From positions 2,418,001 through 2,482,000 of the forward strand of contig NZ_CP094467.1 in NCBI RefSeq assembly GCF_023347235.1: a DNA stretch of 64,000 nt. The letters are read 5' to 3'. Shown one piece after another: positions 6,591 through 15,951 of the stretch (the stretch's first letter is position 1; every line of letters begins with the position of its first letter). Source of the DNA: Faecalibacterium sp. I4-1-79 (GTDB lineage Bacteria; Bacillota; Clostridia; Oscillospirales; Ruminococcaceae). The notes beneath the pieces were generated by a model. That model made no database searches. It was not told the DNA's origin and saw only the letters and a list, made by a program, of their open reading frames with translations. The position numbers were made by a program, and so were the translations under genes.

Positions 6591-9500
6591 ATGAACGACA
6601 TTCTTAAAACGTACATGGAGCGGTTCCGCGAGGACCGGCACACCCTGCGGCGCTACACCGCATTTGTGCTGGCACTTGCCATGATCACCACCCTGTTCGT
6701 GAACTGGCAGCTGCATGGCGTGGGCATCTCGATGACCGCGCAGTACCAGTGCGGCGAGGAGGAGCACACCCACACCGCGGATTGCTACACCAAGGTGCTC
6801 ACCTGCGGCTACGAGGAAGGCGAGCTTGAAAATGCAGACGAGGTGGCCGCCGCTGCTGCGACCAGCCAGCCCACCGTTGAGGCTGAGCCCATGCCGCTGT
6901 CGCTGGAGCCGCAGATCGAGTTTGTGCCCCACGAGCACACTGAGGACTGCTACACCGAGGTGCAGACCCTGACCTGCATGGAGGAAGAGCACGTCCACGA
7001 TGACGACTGCTTCGACCCCGAGGATGGCAGCCTGATCTGCGACAAATTTGAGCATACCCACGACGAAAGCTGCTACACCACCGAGTACGAGCTGACCTGC
7101 GGCTTAGAGGAGGGCGAGCTTGTGGAGCAGGTGGTGGAGCCCACCCAGAGCGCCGCACTGGCAGCGATGGCTGTGGCCGAGCCCGTGGCGCTGGCACCGA
7201 TGGTGGACACCGTGGAGCCCATCTACCACCATCACACCGATGCCTGCTACGAGGAAGTGCTCACCTGCCCCCTGCCGGAGCACCACCACACCGTTGCCTG
7301 CCTGAGCAACACCTCCGCCGACCTTGAGACCCCCGAGGAGTGGCAGGCCGCCAACGCCGAGGCCGTGATGACCGGCAACTGGGCCGAGGATCTGGTCAGC
7401 GTGGCGCAGACCCAGCTGGGCTACGAGCAGAGCGAGAAAAACTTTGAGATCGACCCCGCGGACGGCGTGACCCTGCGCTACTACTCCCGCTACGGTCAGT
7501 CCTACGGCAACCCCTACGGCGAGTGGGACGTGATGTTCCTCTCTTACTGCCTGAAGTACGCCGGTATCCCCCAGAGCGCTATCCCGCAGGAGGCCAGCGT
7601 GCTTGCCCTGCGCAGTTCCATGAGCGACATGGACTGGCTGCTGGACGGCGAGGACGGCAGCGCCGCCGATGTGGGCGACATCGTTATCTATAATAAGTAC
7701 GTCACCCGCACCGTGGCTGTGGACAGCAGCGCCGACGGTGCAGCGGACGGTCTGGACGACCTGTTCAGCACGGACACTGAGGGCGAGAACGGCGCAGAGC
7801 TTGAGGAATCCGGCGCTGCTGCGTTGGATACCGTCCCTGCCGCCGAGGGCATGACCACCCTCGATACCCCTGATCTCCCCGATATCCCCGACGCCGCTGC
7901 GCCCAGCGTGGGTTCCCCCGCTGCCGAGCCGCAGACCACTACCGTGACTGACGCTTATCCCGTGGAGACCGTGGGCATCGTGAGCAGTGTGGACAGCGAC
8001 GCCGACACGCTGACCGTCATCTCCGGCGATGTGGACGGCAAGGTGGCTGAGGTCACCCTTTCTAACGCCGAGGTTCTGGGCGTGGTGAGCGTTGCCTATG
8101 CCCAGTATGCAGACGAGATGCTCTCCTCTGCCGTTGACGGCGCACTGCGGGCATCTATGATGCTTGCAGCGGCGGGTGTTGAGACAGAACTGCGTGAAGA
8201 CTGGATCACCGGCACTACGATCACGATCAATGGTGCTACCTATAATGTCAAGGGCAATAATAGCAGTTATTCCGATCTGCCCGACGGTGTTGTTGTTACC
8301 GTTAACGACAACGTTACCTTGAACTATGACTTTATGATTCACGATACAGCCGTTCAAGGTACAAATACTGATACCCTGACCTATAAGCTCCCCAGCCATC
8401 TTATTGCCTTGGAATCTGGTACAAAGGGTCCTCTGCTTAATGGAGCCGGCGATAAAATCGGTACCATTGAAGTTGATCAGAATGGTCTTGCAACCTTGAA
8501 GTTTGATAATGCTTTGACCGGACAGACCAGCGGCAAGTTTACCATTACCTGCCGTGTAAGCAAGACAACGACTACAACCGATAACAAGATCACCTTCCCC
8601 GGGGATAGCCATACTATCGAAATTAAGAATCAGACTAATCTCAGAATCGAAAAGAAGATTGAGAAAGACGATACTAACGGCTTGGAGATCACTCGGCTTG
8701 ATAACGATTACTACAAAGTTCACTATAAGGTTACCGTAAACTCCGATTACGGCAGCGGTGAGCCGATCGAGCTGAAAGACGTGATCAACTATATCAGTGA
8801 CACTTCTATGTTCACCGATATCAAGTATCAAAATGTCCATCTGCTCGATAGTCAATATGTGGTCAACGATAAAAACGAGTACTCTGATTATAAGTGGGAG
8901 CAAACTACCGTAGACGGTCGTCCTGCGCTCATTATAACAACAAAGAACGGCGAGAAACTGCCTGCGCTTGAAGCCGGCAAGTGGTATCGTTTGGACTACG
9001 AACTTGTGTTCAAGAAAACCAAGCAGGGCTGGGGTAAGATCGGTAATACAGCTATAGCCAACGGCAAGACCGGCGGCGAAGATGTCGATTTCAATGACGA
9101 GCTACAAAAAAGCGGCAGTCATGACCCGAAAACCAATACCATCACTTGGACAATTGATATCTACCCTAACGGCAACAAATTGACCGGGTATACGCTGAAG
9201 GATACCCTGCCTAATGGTACTAAAATTATAGGCGATATCATTATCAAGAACAATAACGGCGAACCAAAAGCCACAATATCTAAGTTTAGTGGTAAGACCA
9301 GCTTTACCTATACCTTCCCTGATGCAGACCCCTTCAACAAGGCTACTCCCGTGGGCGGTTACAAATACACGGTAACCTATACAACAACCGTACCGGATAA
9401 CTTTGAAACGCTTGGAAAGGTAACCAATACTGCAACGATCACGTTGAAGGACAAATCCGAGTGGAAGGACGAGGGTGACGCTACTTATAACAAGGGGCAA

Positions 9501-12035
9501 AAGGAAGTTACCAAGAAAGCTCTTGATCCTACTACTCTGAACAGTTCCCAGATGGTTGATGGCGTCTTTACCTTGCCGTGGAGTCTGGAGGTCAAGCTGC
9601 CCCGGAATGACTGGAGCGGAAGTAATAATAATAAGATAGAGATCACGGATACCTTTATTACGCCCAAGAACGGCGACCATTATGCTATCAAGAGCGAGCT
9701 GGAAAAAGACATCCTCGACCATTTGGAAATCACTGTGGATGGAACCACCTACAAATACAGCAATCTGCCAGATGGTCTGAAGTTAGAATCGATCAAATAT
9801 TATGGATCCGAGAATTGTAATGATAAATATGACCCTCCTCAGGATACTGACATCGTTCGCTCCTTCAAGCTTACATTCAGAAAGAGCGATACCTTTACAG
9901 GCTCGCTGGATAAGGTCGTGATCTCTGAGTACTCTACCAAGGCAAAATACGATAGCTCGAAGCTGAGTGCCGGTCAGACCATTGTGTTCGAGAACAAGGG
10001 TGAAGGCGTGACCGCCTCTTACCAATTTACCGTGCCCGCCGACAACACCAAGGCACTTGTCAAAACCTCTGCCAATAAGCCCGGTAATGATAGTGATGGC
10101 AATCCCCCGTACAAGGCCAACGGCGTCACTGTAAAATACGGCAACGGTTACAAGGATTTTGATGGCAACAAGTACGACGGCACCTATGTCTATTACCAGC
10201 TGGAGCTGACCCCCGGCAAGCTGGAAAACTGGACGGCTACAACTGTCACCGACAAGCTGTCTGAGCATCTGAGTTATGTTGAAGGCTCTGCTTATGTTGT
10301 AGTGCGCTTTGGTGATCCTAATACTATGTACACCGGCAACTCATGGCGTGGGTACACCTCTCAAGCACAATGGAATAGGGACGGGGACCCCACTAAATGG
10401 GTAGGGGAATCCACGAGAAACCTTTCGACCTCCGACTTCTTTAGTGTCACCCAGAGCGGGAAAGATTTAACATTTAAGCTTACCGAGAATTTCAAGTATC
10501 TGCATTCTCCCACCGCGAAATGTGTTGACCGTATCATGATCCGCTTTGCTGCAAAAGTAGACGATAACCTCTTGGATCTTACTAAGGAATCCGATTTTAA
10601 AATCGTCTCTAACTCTGCATCTTGGGGTGGATTAGACGCTAGCACAGATACCAAGGTCAAGTATGAATCCAAGCTTGTGAAAAAGACAGGAAAATACAGC
10701 AAAGATAACTATCGCGTAGAGTATTCTGTTATCATCAACCCCGATGCACTGAAGCTTGGCGATTCGGATACCATCACGCTGGAAGATGAAATGTCTACGG
10801 GAGGCGGTGCGGAAAATACTGCCGAGCTGGTACGCCCCAGCGTCAAGTTGTATGACTATGACACGATCAACAAGACAAAGGGTGCCGAGATCTCCAGCGA
10901 TGTATACTCGGTTCACTATCAGGAGCCTGATGCCACCAGCAATTGTTATCGTCTAACTGTCAGCGTACCAAACAGTCATGCCTATGTTCTGGAGTATGCC
11001 TATCGGAACACCTCCAACACTTCTTACTATATGAGCAACACTGCTAAGCTGCATGGTAAAGAGAGTACGGTTGACTCTATCCAGATGCAAACGTCCACCG
11101 CCCATGGCGAGGCACATTCTGCCGGTTTGACCCTGCACAAAGTTGATAGCCGCAACATTACAAAGCCGCTGGAAGGCGCAGAGTTTACGCTGCAATGGTT
11201 CGATCCTTTCGATGGAACGTACAAAGACGTTCAGACTGTAACAACGAACCAGAACGGTGACATCAACCTGACCTTCTCTGCCGGTTCCGGCGATGCAAAG
11301 CCCGGTAAGAATGCAGCAGGCAACACCATCCGTCCCCACGACTATCTTTACAGGCTGACCGAGACAAAAGCCCCCACAGGCTACCGCAAGGATGATAATT
11401 GGGCGCTATACTTCATCTGGACATCCGATTCCAGCCAGAAAGAAGCTGCTTACAGTCATGCTGTCGGCTCTAAAGAGAGTTCCATTATTGTAAACAAGGA
11501 TGCGATCAACTACTACTATGGTTCTGCTGCTGTCTACCTGCAATTGACCAACGAAAGCAATCGTCTTACCCTTGTAAAGCAGTGGTACGATAAGTACAAC
11601 AACCTTCTTGCTGCGGATAAGCAGCCGGATAGCGTTCAGGTGGAGCTCCGGCGCAGTAAGACTCCGCTTGCTGCCAACACACCGGTCGATGACAACAACA
11701 CCGAACTCGTTGATAAGATCAAGCTGACAAAGGCAGACAACTGGACTTACAACTATGAAATCCCTGATGCCTATGCGGCCTACTACTACTATGTGAAGGA
11801 AGTCCAGTCCGGCGCAAGCTATAAGGTCAGCTACACCGGCAACGATGGTGTGCAATACGGTGGTACGATCGTTATTACCAACACCGAAACCGATGACACC
11901 GGCTACGAGCTCCCCTCTACCGGTGGCACCGGTACACTCCCGTATACAGCCGTGGGCGGCACAATGATGCTGTCTGCGCTGGCATATAGTTTTATCCACC
12001 GCAAGCGCAGACACGAAGGGAGGGCAGATGACTAA
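6591..12035 (+). CDS. LPXTG pilus tip/adhesin protein with degenerate CHAP-like domain
   Basis: A giant 1814-residue wall protein. A signal/membrane segment spans about residues 21-40. Next come six short motifs of the type EHTHxxxCY (about 59-65, 115-121, 133-140, 154-161, 213-219, 231-237), which look metal-binding or disulfide-forming. Residues 263-368 resemble a CHAP amidase, but the usual WCAMF catalytic site reads WDVMF, so the nucleophile is missing. A long series of Thr/Asp/Lys-rich beta domains follows (residues 520-1500). Near the end are a SpaA-like domain (LHKVDSRNITKPLEGAEFTL, with E-box LTETKAPTGY) and a Cna-B-like domain. The anchor is LPSTG (about 1774), a hydrophobic segment and HRKRRH. 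A GAGGAGG site precedes the ATG. The 3' two thirds look less G+C-rich than the 5' part. It is probably the tip adhesin. Confidence 0.85.
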   Translation: MNDILKTYMERFREDRHTLRRYTAFVLALAMITTLFVNWQLHGVGISMTAQYQCGEEEHTHTADCYTKVLTCGYEEGELENADEVAAAAATSQPTVEAEPMPLSLEPQIEFVPHEHTEDCYTEVQTLTCMEEEHVHDDDCFDPEDGSLICDKFEHTHDESCYTTEYELTCGLEEGELVEQVVEPTQSAALAAMAVAEPVALAPMVDTVEPIYHHHTDACYEEVLTCPLPEHHHTVACLSNTSADLETPEEWQAANAEAVMTGNWAEDLVSVAQTQLGYEQSEKNFEIDPADGVTLRYYSRYGQSYGNPYGEWDVMFLSYCLKYAGIPQSAIPQEASVLALRSSMSDMDWLLDGEDGSAADVGDIVIYNKYVTRTVAVDSSADGAADGLDDLFSTDTEGENGAELEESGAAALDTVPAAEGMTTLDTPDLPDIPDAAAPSVGSPAAEPQTTTVTDAYPVETVGIVSSVDSDADTLTVISGDVDGKVAEVTLSNAEVLGVVSVAYAQYADEMLSSAVDGALRASMMLAAAGVETELREDWITGTTITINGATYNVKGNNSSYSDLPDGVVVTVNDNVTLNYDFMIHDTAVQGTNTDTLTYKLPSHLIALESGTKGPLLNGAGDKIGTIEVDQNGLATLKFDNALTGQTSGKFTITCRVSKTTTTTDNKITFPGDSHTIEIKNQTNLRIEKKIEKDDTNGLEITRLDNDYYKVHYKVTVNSDYGSGEPIELKDVINYISDTSMFTDIKYQNVHLLDSQYVVNDKNEYSDYKWEQTTVDGRPALIITTKNGEKLPALEAGKWYRLDYELVFKKTKQGWGKIGNTAIANGKTGGEDVDFNDELQKSGSHDPKTNTITWTIDIYPNGNKLTGYTLKDTLPNGTKIIGDIIIKNNNGEPKATISKFSGKTSFTYTFPDADPFNKATPVGGYKYTVTYTTTVPDNFETLGKVTNTATITLKDKSEWKDEGDATYNKGQKEVTKKALDPTTLNSSQMVDGVFTLPWSLEVKLPRNDWSGSNNNKIEITDTFITPKNGDHYAIKSELEKDILDHLEITVDGTTYKYSNLPDGLKLESIKYYGSENCNDKYDPPQDTDIVRSFKLTFRKSDTFTGSLDKVVISEYSTKAKYDSSKLSAGQTIVFENKGEGVTASYQFTVPADNTKALVKTSANKPGNDSDGNPPYKANGVTVKYGNGYKDFDGNKYDGTYVYYQLELTPGKLENWTATTVTDKLSEHLSYVEGSAYVVVRFGDPNTMYTGNSWRGYTSQAQWNRDGDPTKWVGESTRNLSTSDFFSVTQSGKDLTFKLTENFKYLHSPTAKCVDRIMIRFAAKVDDNLLDLTKESDFKIVSNSASWGGLDASTDTKVKYESKLVKKTGKYSKDNYRVEYSVIINPDALKLGDSDTITLEDEMSTGGGAENTAELVRPSVKLYDYDTINKTKGAEISSDVYSVHYQEPDATSNCYRLTVSVPNSHAYVLEYAYRNTSNTSYYMSNTAKLHGKESTVDSIQMQTSTAHGEAHSAGLTLHKVDSRNITKPLEGAEFTLQWFDPFDGTYKDVQTVTTNQNGDINLTFSAGSGDAKPGKNAAGNTIRPHDYLYRLTETKAPTGYRKDDNWALYFIWTSDSSQKEAAYSHAVGSKESSIIVNKDAINYYYGSAAVYLQLTNESNRLTLVKQWYDKYNNLLAADKQPDSVQVELRRSKTPLAANTPVDDNNTELVDKIKLTKADNWTYNYEIPDAYAAYYYYVKEVQSGASYKVSYTGNDGVQYGGTIVITNTETDDTGYELPSTGGTGTLPYTAVGGTMMLSALAYSFIHRKRRHEGRADD

Positions 12036-12188
12036 ACTGCACTTCCCTGCTGGCGTGCCGGGGCTGAGCCCCCGCCCGCCCAGCGCAAAGTTTACGCATT
12101 AGTCCGAACACAAACCACACCCCTCTCCACCCCCTGTGCAAAATGCAGGGGGCGGCAAGGGGCAGAGAAAAGAAAGGAGCTTTTCTCC

Positions 12189-13730
12189 ATGAAGAAAGCA
12201 ATGAAAAAACTCATGGCTGCGCTGCTGGCAGTTGCTATGGTTTGCGCCATGGCCATCCCGGCGTTTGCGGCAAAAGGTGAACCCGTTACCAACTCTGGTG
12301 TCAGCCTTACGAACCATGACTTTGAAGCCTATCAGATTTTCAGTGCAAAGCTGGATTCTACCAAGGGTACGCTGTCCGATGTTAAATGGGGCAACGGTGT
12401 TAAGGGCAACGAGCTTTTGGTCGCTTTACAGGCCGATACCACCCTTGGCGATTTTGCCGACTGCTATAGCGCCTCTGATCTTGCAGAGAAACTAGCAACT
12501 TTCACTACTGAAAAAGCCACTAAGTTTGCAGCCTTTGTAGCTAACGGCTATCTGTCTAATACCAAAACCGCGGGTACCGGCACCATTGAACTTACCGATG
12601 CTGGCTATTATCTGATCAAAGACGTTACCGAAGTGGAAGGCGAATATGATGCTTCGAACCTGACCCTTCTGCTGGTGAGCGGCCCTGAAACTGTTACCCC
12701 TCAGGTAAAAACTGATATCCCCACCCTTCAGAAGAAGGTCAAAGACAAAAACGATTCCATTGGCGAATCTGCTACTACTGGCTGGCAGGATTCTGCCGAC
12801 TATGATATCGGCGATACTATTCCCTATCAGCTGACCGCTACTCTGGGCAATGTGAGCAACTTCGACACCTACTATGTAGAGTTTGTCGATACCATGACTC
12901 ACCTGTCTTATGATTCTATCACCTCCGTCAAGGTCGGTGATAAAACTTTGTCCGCTGGTGACTACACTAGCAATTGGGATTCTGCAAATAAAAAGCTGAC
13001 TGTTTCTATTGGTAATGTGAAGGCGTTCGGTGCAACCAACGGCTCCACAATCACGGTCGAATATACCGCCCGTCTGGATTCTGATGCTGTCATTGGTTCT
13101 ACCGGCAACCCGAACGAAGCTTATCTGATATTCTCCAACAACCCGAATGGCAGTGGTTACGGCAAAACTGCCCCGGACAAGAACATTGTTTTCACCTACA
13201 AAGTCATTGCCAATAAGGTCGATGAGCATGACAAACCTCTGCCCGGCGCAGCTTTTGCTCTGTACAAAAAACTGCCTGCTGTCCCCAACCCCGGAGATGG
13301 CACTTCCTACATTATGGAGGGCAATGACGCTTATGCACCGGTCAAGGAACTGAACGTTGGTGCAAACGGTGAGGTTGAGGACAAGGAACTGACCAACTTC
13401 GAGTGGGATGGCATTGATGACGGCGATTACATGATCAAGGAGATCATCACTCCTGCCGGCTATAACACCATTGAGCCCATTAAGTTTACTGTTACTGCCA
13501 CCCATGAAACCAACGCTGACGATCCCAAGTTCACTGAGCTGTTGGGCGGCGATGATTTTACCGGTGCGGTATCCACTGGCGCTCTGACCGCCAACATCCA
13601 GAACCGCATGGGTTCCACCTTGCCCGGCACCGGCGGCATCGGCACCACCATTTTCTACGTTGTTGGCGGCGGCCTGATGGTTGCTGCAGCTATCCTGCTC
13701 ATTACCAAAAAGCGCATGGAGAACCGCTAA
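12189..13730 (+). CDS. Major pilin, SpaH/EbpB type, LPXTG-anchored
   Basis: A 513-residue sortase substrate with a signal peptide (cut after AFA, about residue 28) and an N-terminal SpaH-type domain. A lysine-rich pilin-motif region follows (VKTDIPTLQKKVKDKND), then a central isopeptide-type domain. A C-terminal SpaA/Cna-B-like domain carries the E-box DGDYMIKEIITPAGYN. It ends LPGTGG (478-482), a membrane segment and KKRMENR. Length and order fit the shaft pilin polymerised by class C sortases. The gene lies between the tip protein and the sortase. The 150-base gap before it holds a hairpin CCCCCTG..CAGGGGG, and its GGAG site could pair with CTCC just before the ATG, so translation may be tuned. 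Confidence 0.9.
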   Translation: MKKAMKKLMAALLAVAMVCAMAIPAFAAKGEPVTNSGVSLTNHDFEAYQIFSAKLDSTKGTLSDVKWGNGVKGNELLVALQADTTLGDFADCYSASDLAEKLATFTTEKATKFAAFVANGYLSNTKTAGTGTIELTDAGYYLIKDVTEVEGEYDASNLTLLLVSGPETVTPQVKTDIPTLQKKVKDKNDSIGESATTGWQDSADYDIGDTIPYQLTATLGNVSNFDTYYVEFVDTMTHLSYDSITSVKVGDKTLSAGDYTSNWDSANKKLTVSIGNVKAFGATNGSTITVEYTARLDSDAVIGSTGNPNEAYLIFSNNPNGSGYGKTAPDKNIVFTYKVIANKVDEHDKPLPGAAFALYKKLPAVPNPGDGTSYIMEGNDAYAPVKELNVGANGEVEDKELTNFEWDGIDDGDYMIKEIITPAGYNTIEPIKFTVTATHETNADDPKFTELLGGDDFTGAVSTGALTANIQNRMGSTLPGTGGIGTTIFYVVGGGLMVAAAILLITKKRMENR

Positions 13731-13810
13731 CTTCTCCTTTTCCCCTGCACAGAGCGGGGCCGCAAGGCCCCCTGCTCTGATCCTGAAACTATAACGTTAG
13801 GGAGTAGCCC

Positions 13811-14656
13811 ATGAAAAAGAACAAAAGCACCATTATACTGATCCTCGTCTTTTTCGTGGGTCTATCCGTGATGTTATACCCCACCATCAGCGATTACGTC
13901 AACCAGCGCAACCAGTCCCGCGCGGTGGCAAGCTACGCGCAGGACGTGGACAACATGACCGATGCGGATTACAGCGCCTACTTTGACGCCGCCGATGCCT
14001 TTAATGCACAGGTGGCCGCCAACGAAAACGCCCTCTACCGCCCGGATCAGCTTACCGGCTACAACGAAACGCTGGATATTACCGGCACGGGCATTATGGG
14101 TTACATCACCATCTCCAAAATCGGCGTGGAGCTGCCCATCTACCACGGCACCGACGACAGCGTGCTGCAGATCGCCGCAGGCCACTTAGAGGGCACCAGC
14201 CTGCCGGTGGGCGGCGCGTCCACCCACGCGGTCATCTCGGCACACCGCGGCCTGCCCAGCGCAAAGCTGTTTACAAACCTTGACCAGCTGGAAGTGGGCG
14301 ATACCTTTACCATCACCGTGCTGGACCGGGTGCTCACCTACGAGGTGGACAAAATTTCCATCGTGCTGCCCACCGAGACCGACGAGCTGAAGATCGCCGA
14401 AGGCAAGGACTACGTTACCCTGATGACCTGCACCCCCTACGGCATTAACACCCACCGTCTGCTGGTGCGCGGCCGCCGCGTGGAGACCCCGGATCAGTAC
14501 AAGCACCTCCGCGTTACCGCCGAAGCGCTTAAAATTGAACCCATTATTGTTGCGCCCATTATGGCGCTGCCCATGCTGCTGATCTTGCTGATCGGTATGC
14601 TGCTTTCTACACGCAAACCCAAGAAAACGAGAGGAGAAAAACATGAAAAGCATTGA
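13811..14656 (+). CDS. srtC: Class C sortase (pilin polymerase)
   Basis: A 281-residue membrane transpeptidase with an N-terminal membrane segment (8-27) and a C-terminal one (about 245-268). The latter is typical of class C enzymes that build pili. The catalytic residues are visible as His145 in ISAHRG, Cys207 in TLMTCTPYG and Arg216 in NTHRLLVRG. It cuts the LPXTG signals of the neighbouring pilins and joins them to a pilin lysine. AGGGAG precedes the ATG. Its last 14 bases overlap the start of the next pilin gene, whose ribosome site therefore lies inside this gene. Confidence 0.93.
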   Translation: MKKNKSTIILILVFFVGLSVMLYPTISDYVNQRNQSRAVASYAQDVDNMTDADYSAYFDAADAFNAQVAANENALYRPDQLTGYNETLDITGTGIMGYITISKIGVELPIYHGTDDSVLQIAAGHLEGTSLPVGGASTHAVISAHRGLPSAKLFTNLDQLEVGDTFTITVLDRVLTYEVDKISIVLPTETDELKIAEGKDYVTLMTCTPYGINTHRLLVRGRRVETPDQYKHLRVTAEALKIEPIIVAPIMALPMLLILLIGMLLSTRKPKKTRGEKHEKH

Positions 14657-15497
14657 TCTGCGTCATCGTCTGGCGGCTGTGCTGCTGGCTATGTGCCTTG
14701 TGGTATGCTGCGCCCTGCCGGCCTTTGCCACCAGTGCCAACATTGTGCTGGGGCGTCTGGGCTCGCTCCACGTCCGTCTGTACGACACCCACAACGATGT
14801 GCCCCTGCGCGGCGGCGAACTGACCCTGTATCAGGTGGCCACCGTCAAGCGCACCAACGGCAACCTGTACTTTGACTATACCGGCGATTTTGTGGGCTGC
14901 GGTGTGGTGCTGGGCGACCTTTCCGACAGCACGCTGGCTGACCAGCTGGTAAAGTATCTGCCCGCAGTGCCCGCCATTGCCGCCCAGCAGGACGTGAACG
15001 AAGAGGGTTACGCCGACATTACCAAGCTGCCGCAGGGTCTGTACTTGGTCGTGCAGACCGAGGCATCCCACGGCTACGAGGCCATCAAGCCCTTCCTTGT
15101 GTCCATCCCCATGCCCGATGGCGACAACTGGATCTACGATGTGGACGCCACCCCCAAGGTAGGCGCTACCATCCCGGAAACGCCGGACACCCCCGACACC
15201 CCGGATGTGCCGGATACGCCGGATACGCCCGACACACCCGATCTTCCGGAGCAGCCGGACACCCCGGATACGCCGGTGAGCCCGGACAGCCCCGATAGCC
15301 CGGTAAGTCCCGGCAACCCGGACAATCCCGTAAGCCCCGGGAACCCGGATAAACCGGTCTCCCCTTCCAACCCCGATAAGCCTGTTCTGCCCCAGACTGG
15401 CCAGCTGAACTGGCCCGTGCCGGTGCTGGCTTGCAGCGGTGTGCTGCTGTTTGCCGCTGGCTGGGTGCTGAACCGTCAGGGCAAAAAGGAAAACTGA
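14643..15497 (+). CDS. Minor or basal pilin with proline-rich stalk, LPXTG-anchored
   Basis: This 284-residue protein has a signal peptide (to about residue 29, ALPAFA), one SpaA-like beta domain (residues 30-170) and a proline-rich stalk (about 178-248) made of PDTP, PDSP and PGNPDNP-type repeats. The anchor is LPQTG (249-253), a membrane segment and a short RQGKKEN tail. A proline-rich stalk next to the anchor is typical of basal pilins that tether the fibre to the wall. It overlaps the sortase gene by 14 bases, with GAGGAG just upstream, and is the last gene of the operon. Confidence 0.87.
   Translation: MKSIDLRHRLAAVLLAMCLVVCCALPAFATSANIVLGRLGSLHVRLYDTHNDVPLRGGELTLYQVATVKRTNGNLYFDYTGDFVGCGVVLGDLSDSTLADQLVKYLPAVPAIAAQQDVNEEGYADITKLPQGLYLVVQTEASHGYEAIKPFLVSIPMPDGDNWIYDVDATPKVGATIPETPDTPDTPDVPDTPDTPDTPDLPEQPDTPDTPVSPDSPDSPVSPGNPDNPVSPGNPDKPVSPSNPDKPVLPQTGQLNWPVPVLACSGVLLFAAGWVLNRQGKKEN
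15174..15385 (+). repeat. In-gene tandem proline repeats (PDTP/PDSP/PGNP)
   Basis: Short direct repeats of the CCGGACACC/CCGGATACG type encode the stalk of the minor pilin. The number of units could change by slippage or recombination in steps of 9-12 bases without breaking the frame. Confidence 0.7.
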
Positions 15498-15543
15498 CCC
15501 TGCCTCCTTTCTTTTCGGCATAGTTTGGCGTTGTGTGCCGAAT

Positions 15544-15572
15544 TTGCTCCCCCGCAAGGGGGAGCATTTTTT
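15544..15572 (+). terminator. Terminator of the pilus operon
   Basis: GCTCCCCC, GCAA loop, GGGGGAGC, then ATTTTTT, 50 bases after the minor pilin stop. It probably ends the 10-kb pilus transcript. Confidence 0.85.
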
Positions 15573-15598
15573 ATGCCCTTTCCCCTGCCGGGCACAGT

Positions 15599-15714
15599 AC
15601 GATTTTGAATGCGCTCCGCGTTGCTCTGCGCATAATCAGCGGAAAATATATTTTTAAATTTGCAATTCTGGAAAATCTGCGGATTTTCCAGAATTGCCTT
15701 TTCACGGGTGGGGT
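15599..15714 (+). repeat. Family B palindromic repeat, copy B1
   Basis: It begins ACGATTTTGAATGCGCTCCGC and continues with ATCAGCGGA and an A+T-rich tract. A long perfect inverted repeat follows (GCAATTCTGGAAAATC with its complement, 15662-15697), then TTTTCACGGGTGGGG. The same order of parts occurs near 47.0, 56.2 and 62.8 kb. Family A copy A2 follows directly. Confidence 0.7.
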
Positions 15715-15722
15715 TTTGGCAC

Positions 15723-15884
15723 GAACCCTCTCAGGCATCTCGCTTTGCTCGATACCAGCTCCCCCGAAGGGGGAGCTTTTTGGGTGGTGGCAAGGTTTTT
15801 CATTGCATCTGATACTTTAGCAACGATCCTAACGGCTTGGCTCCCCCTTCGGGGGAGCTGGCGCGGGAGCGCCTGAGAGGGTTC
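15723..15884. repeat. Family A MITE-like palindromic repeat, copy A2
   Basis: It is bounded by GAACCCTCTCAGGC and its exact inverse GCCTGAGAGGGTTC. Inside each end is an AGCTCCCCC..GGGGGAGCT hairpin. Total 162 bases, with no coding potential. Together with B1 it fills the space between the pilus operon and pnp; no gene is present in 15498-15951. Confidence 0.8.
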
Positions 15885-15892
15885 TCCACGCA

Positions 15893-15928
15893 AAAGAGCC
15901 ACTGTACTTTTTGTACAGTGGCTCTTAT
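15893..15928 (-). terminator. Terminator of pnp
   Basis: AGAGCCACTGTAC and its complement flank a short A/T loop. On the minus strand the stem lies about 25 bases after the pnp stop and ends in CTCTTTTG. The plus strand also gives a T-rich tail, so it may work both ways. Confidence 0.75.
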
Positions 15929-15951
15929 TTTATGCAATCTGTATTATGTTT

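Noticed and set aside
7104-8903. A 599-codon frame antisense to the pilus tip gene
   Set aside because: Low-complexity Gly/His/Val composition, no start signal, and the plus-strand protein has clear domains and an LPXTG anchor.
15174-15385. Possible CRISPR-like or tandem-repeat array
   Set aside because: The repeats are 9-12 bases, contiguous and in frame, encoding a proline stalk; there are no spacers.
15723-15884. Family A copies as simple transcription terminators
   Set aside because: The hairpins often lack T-runs, and the elements have matching outer inverted ends and constant length, which terminators do not need. Some may still act as terminators secondarily.
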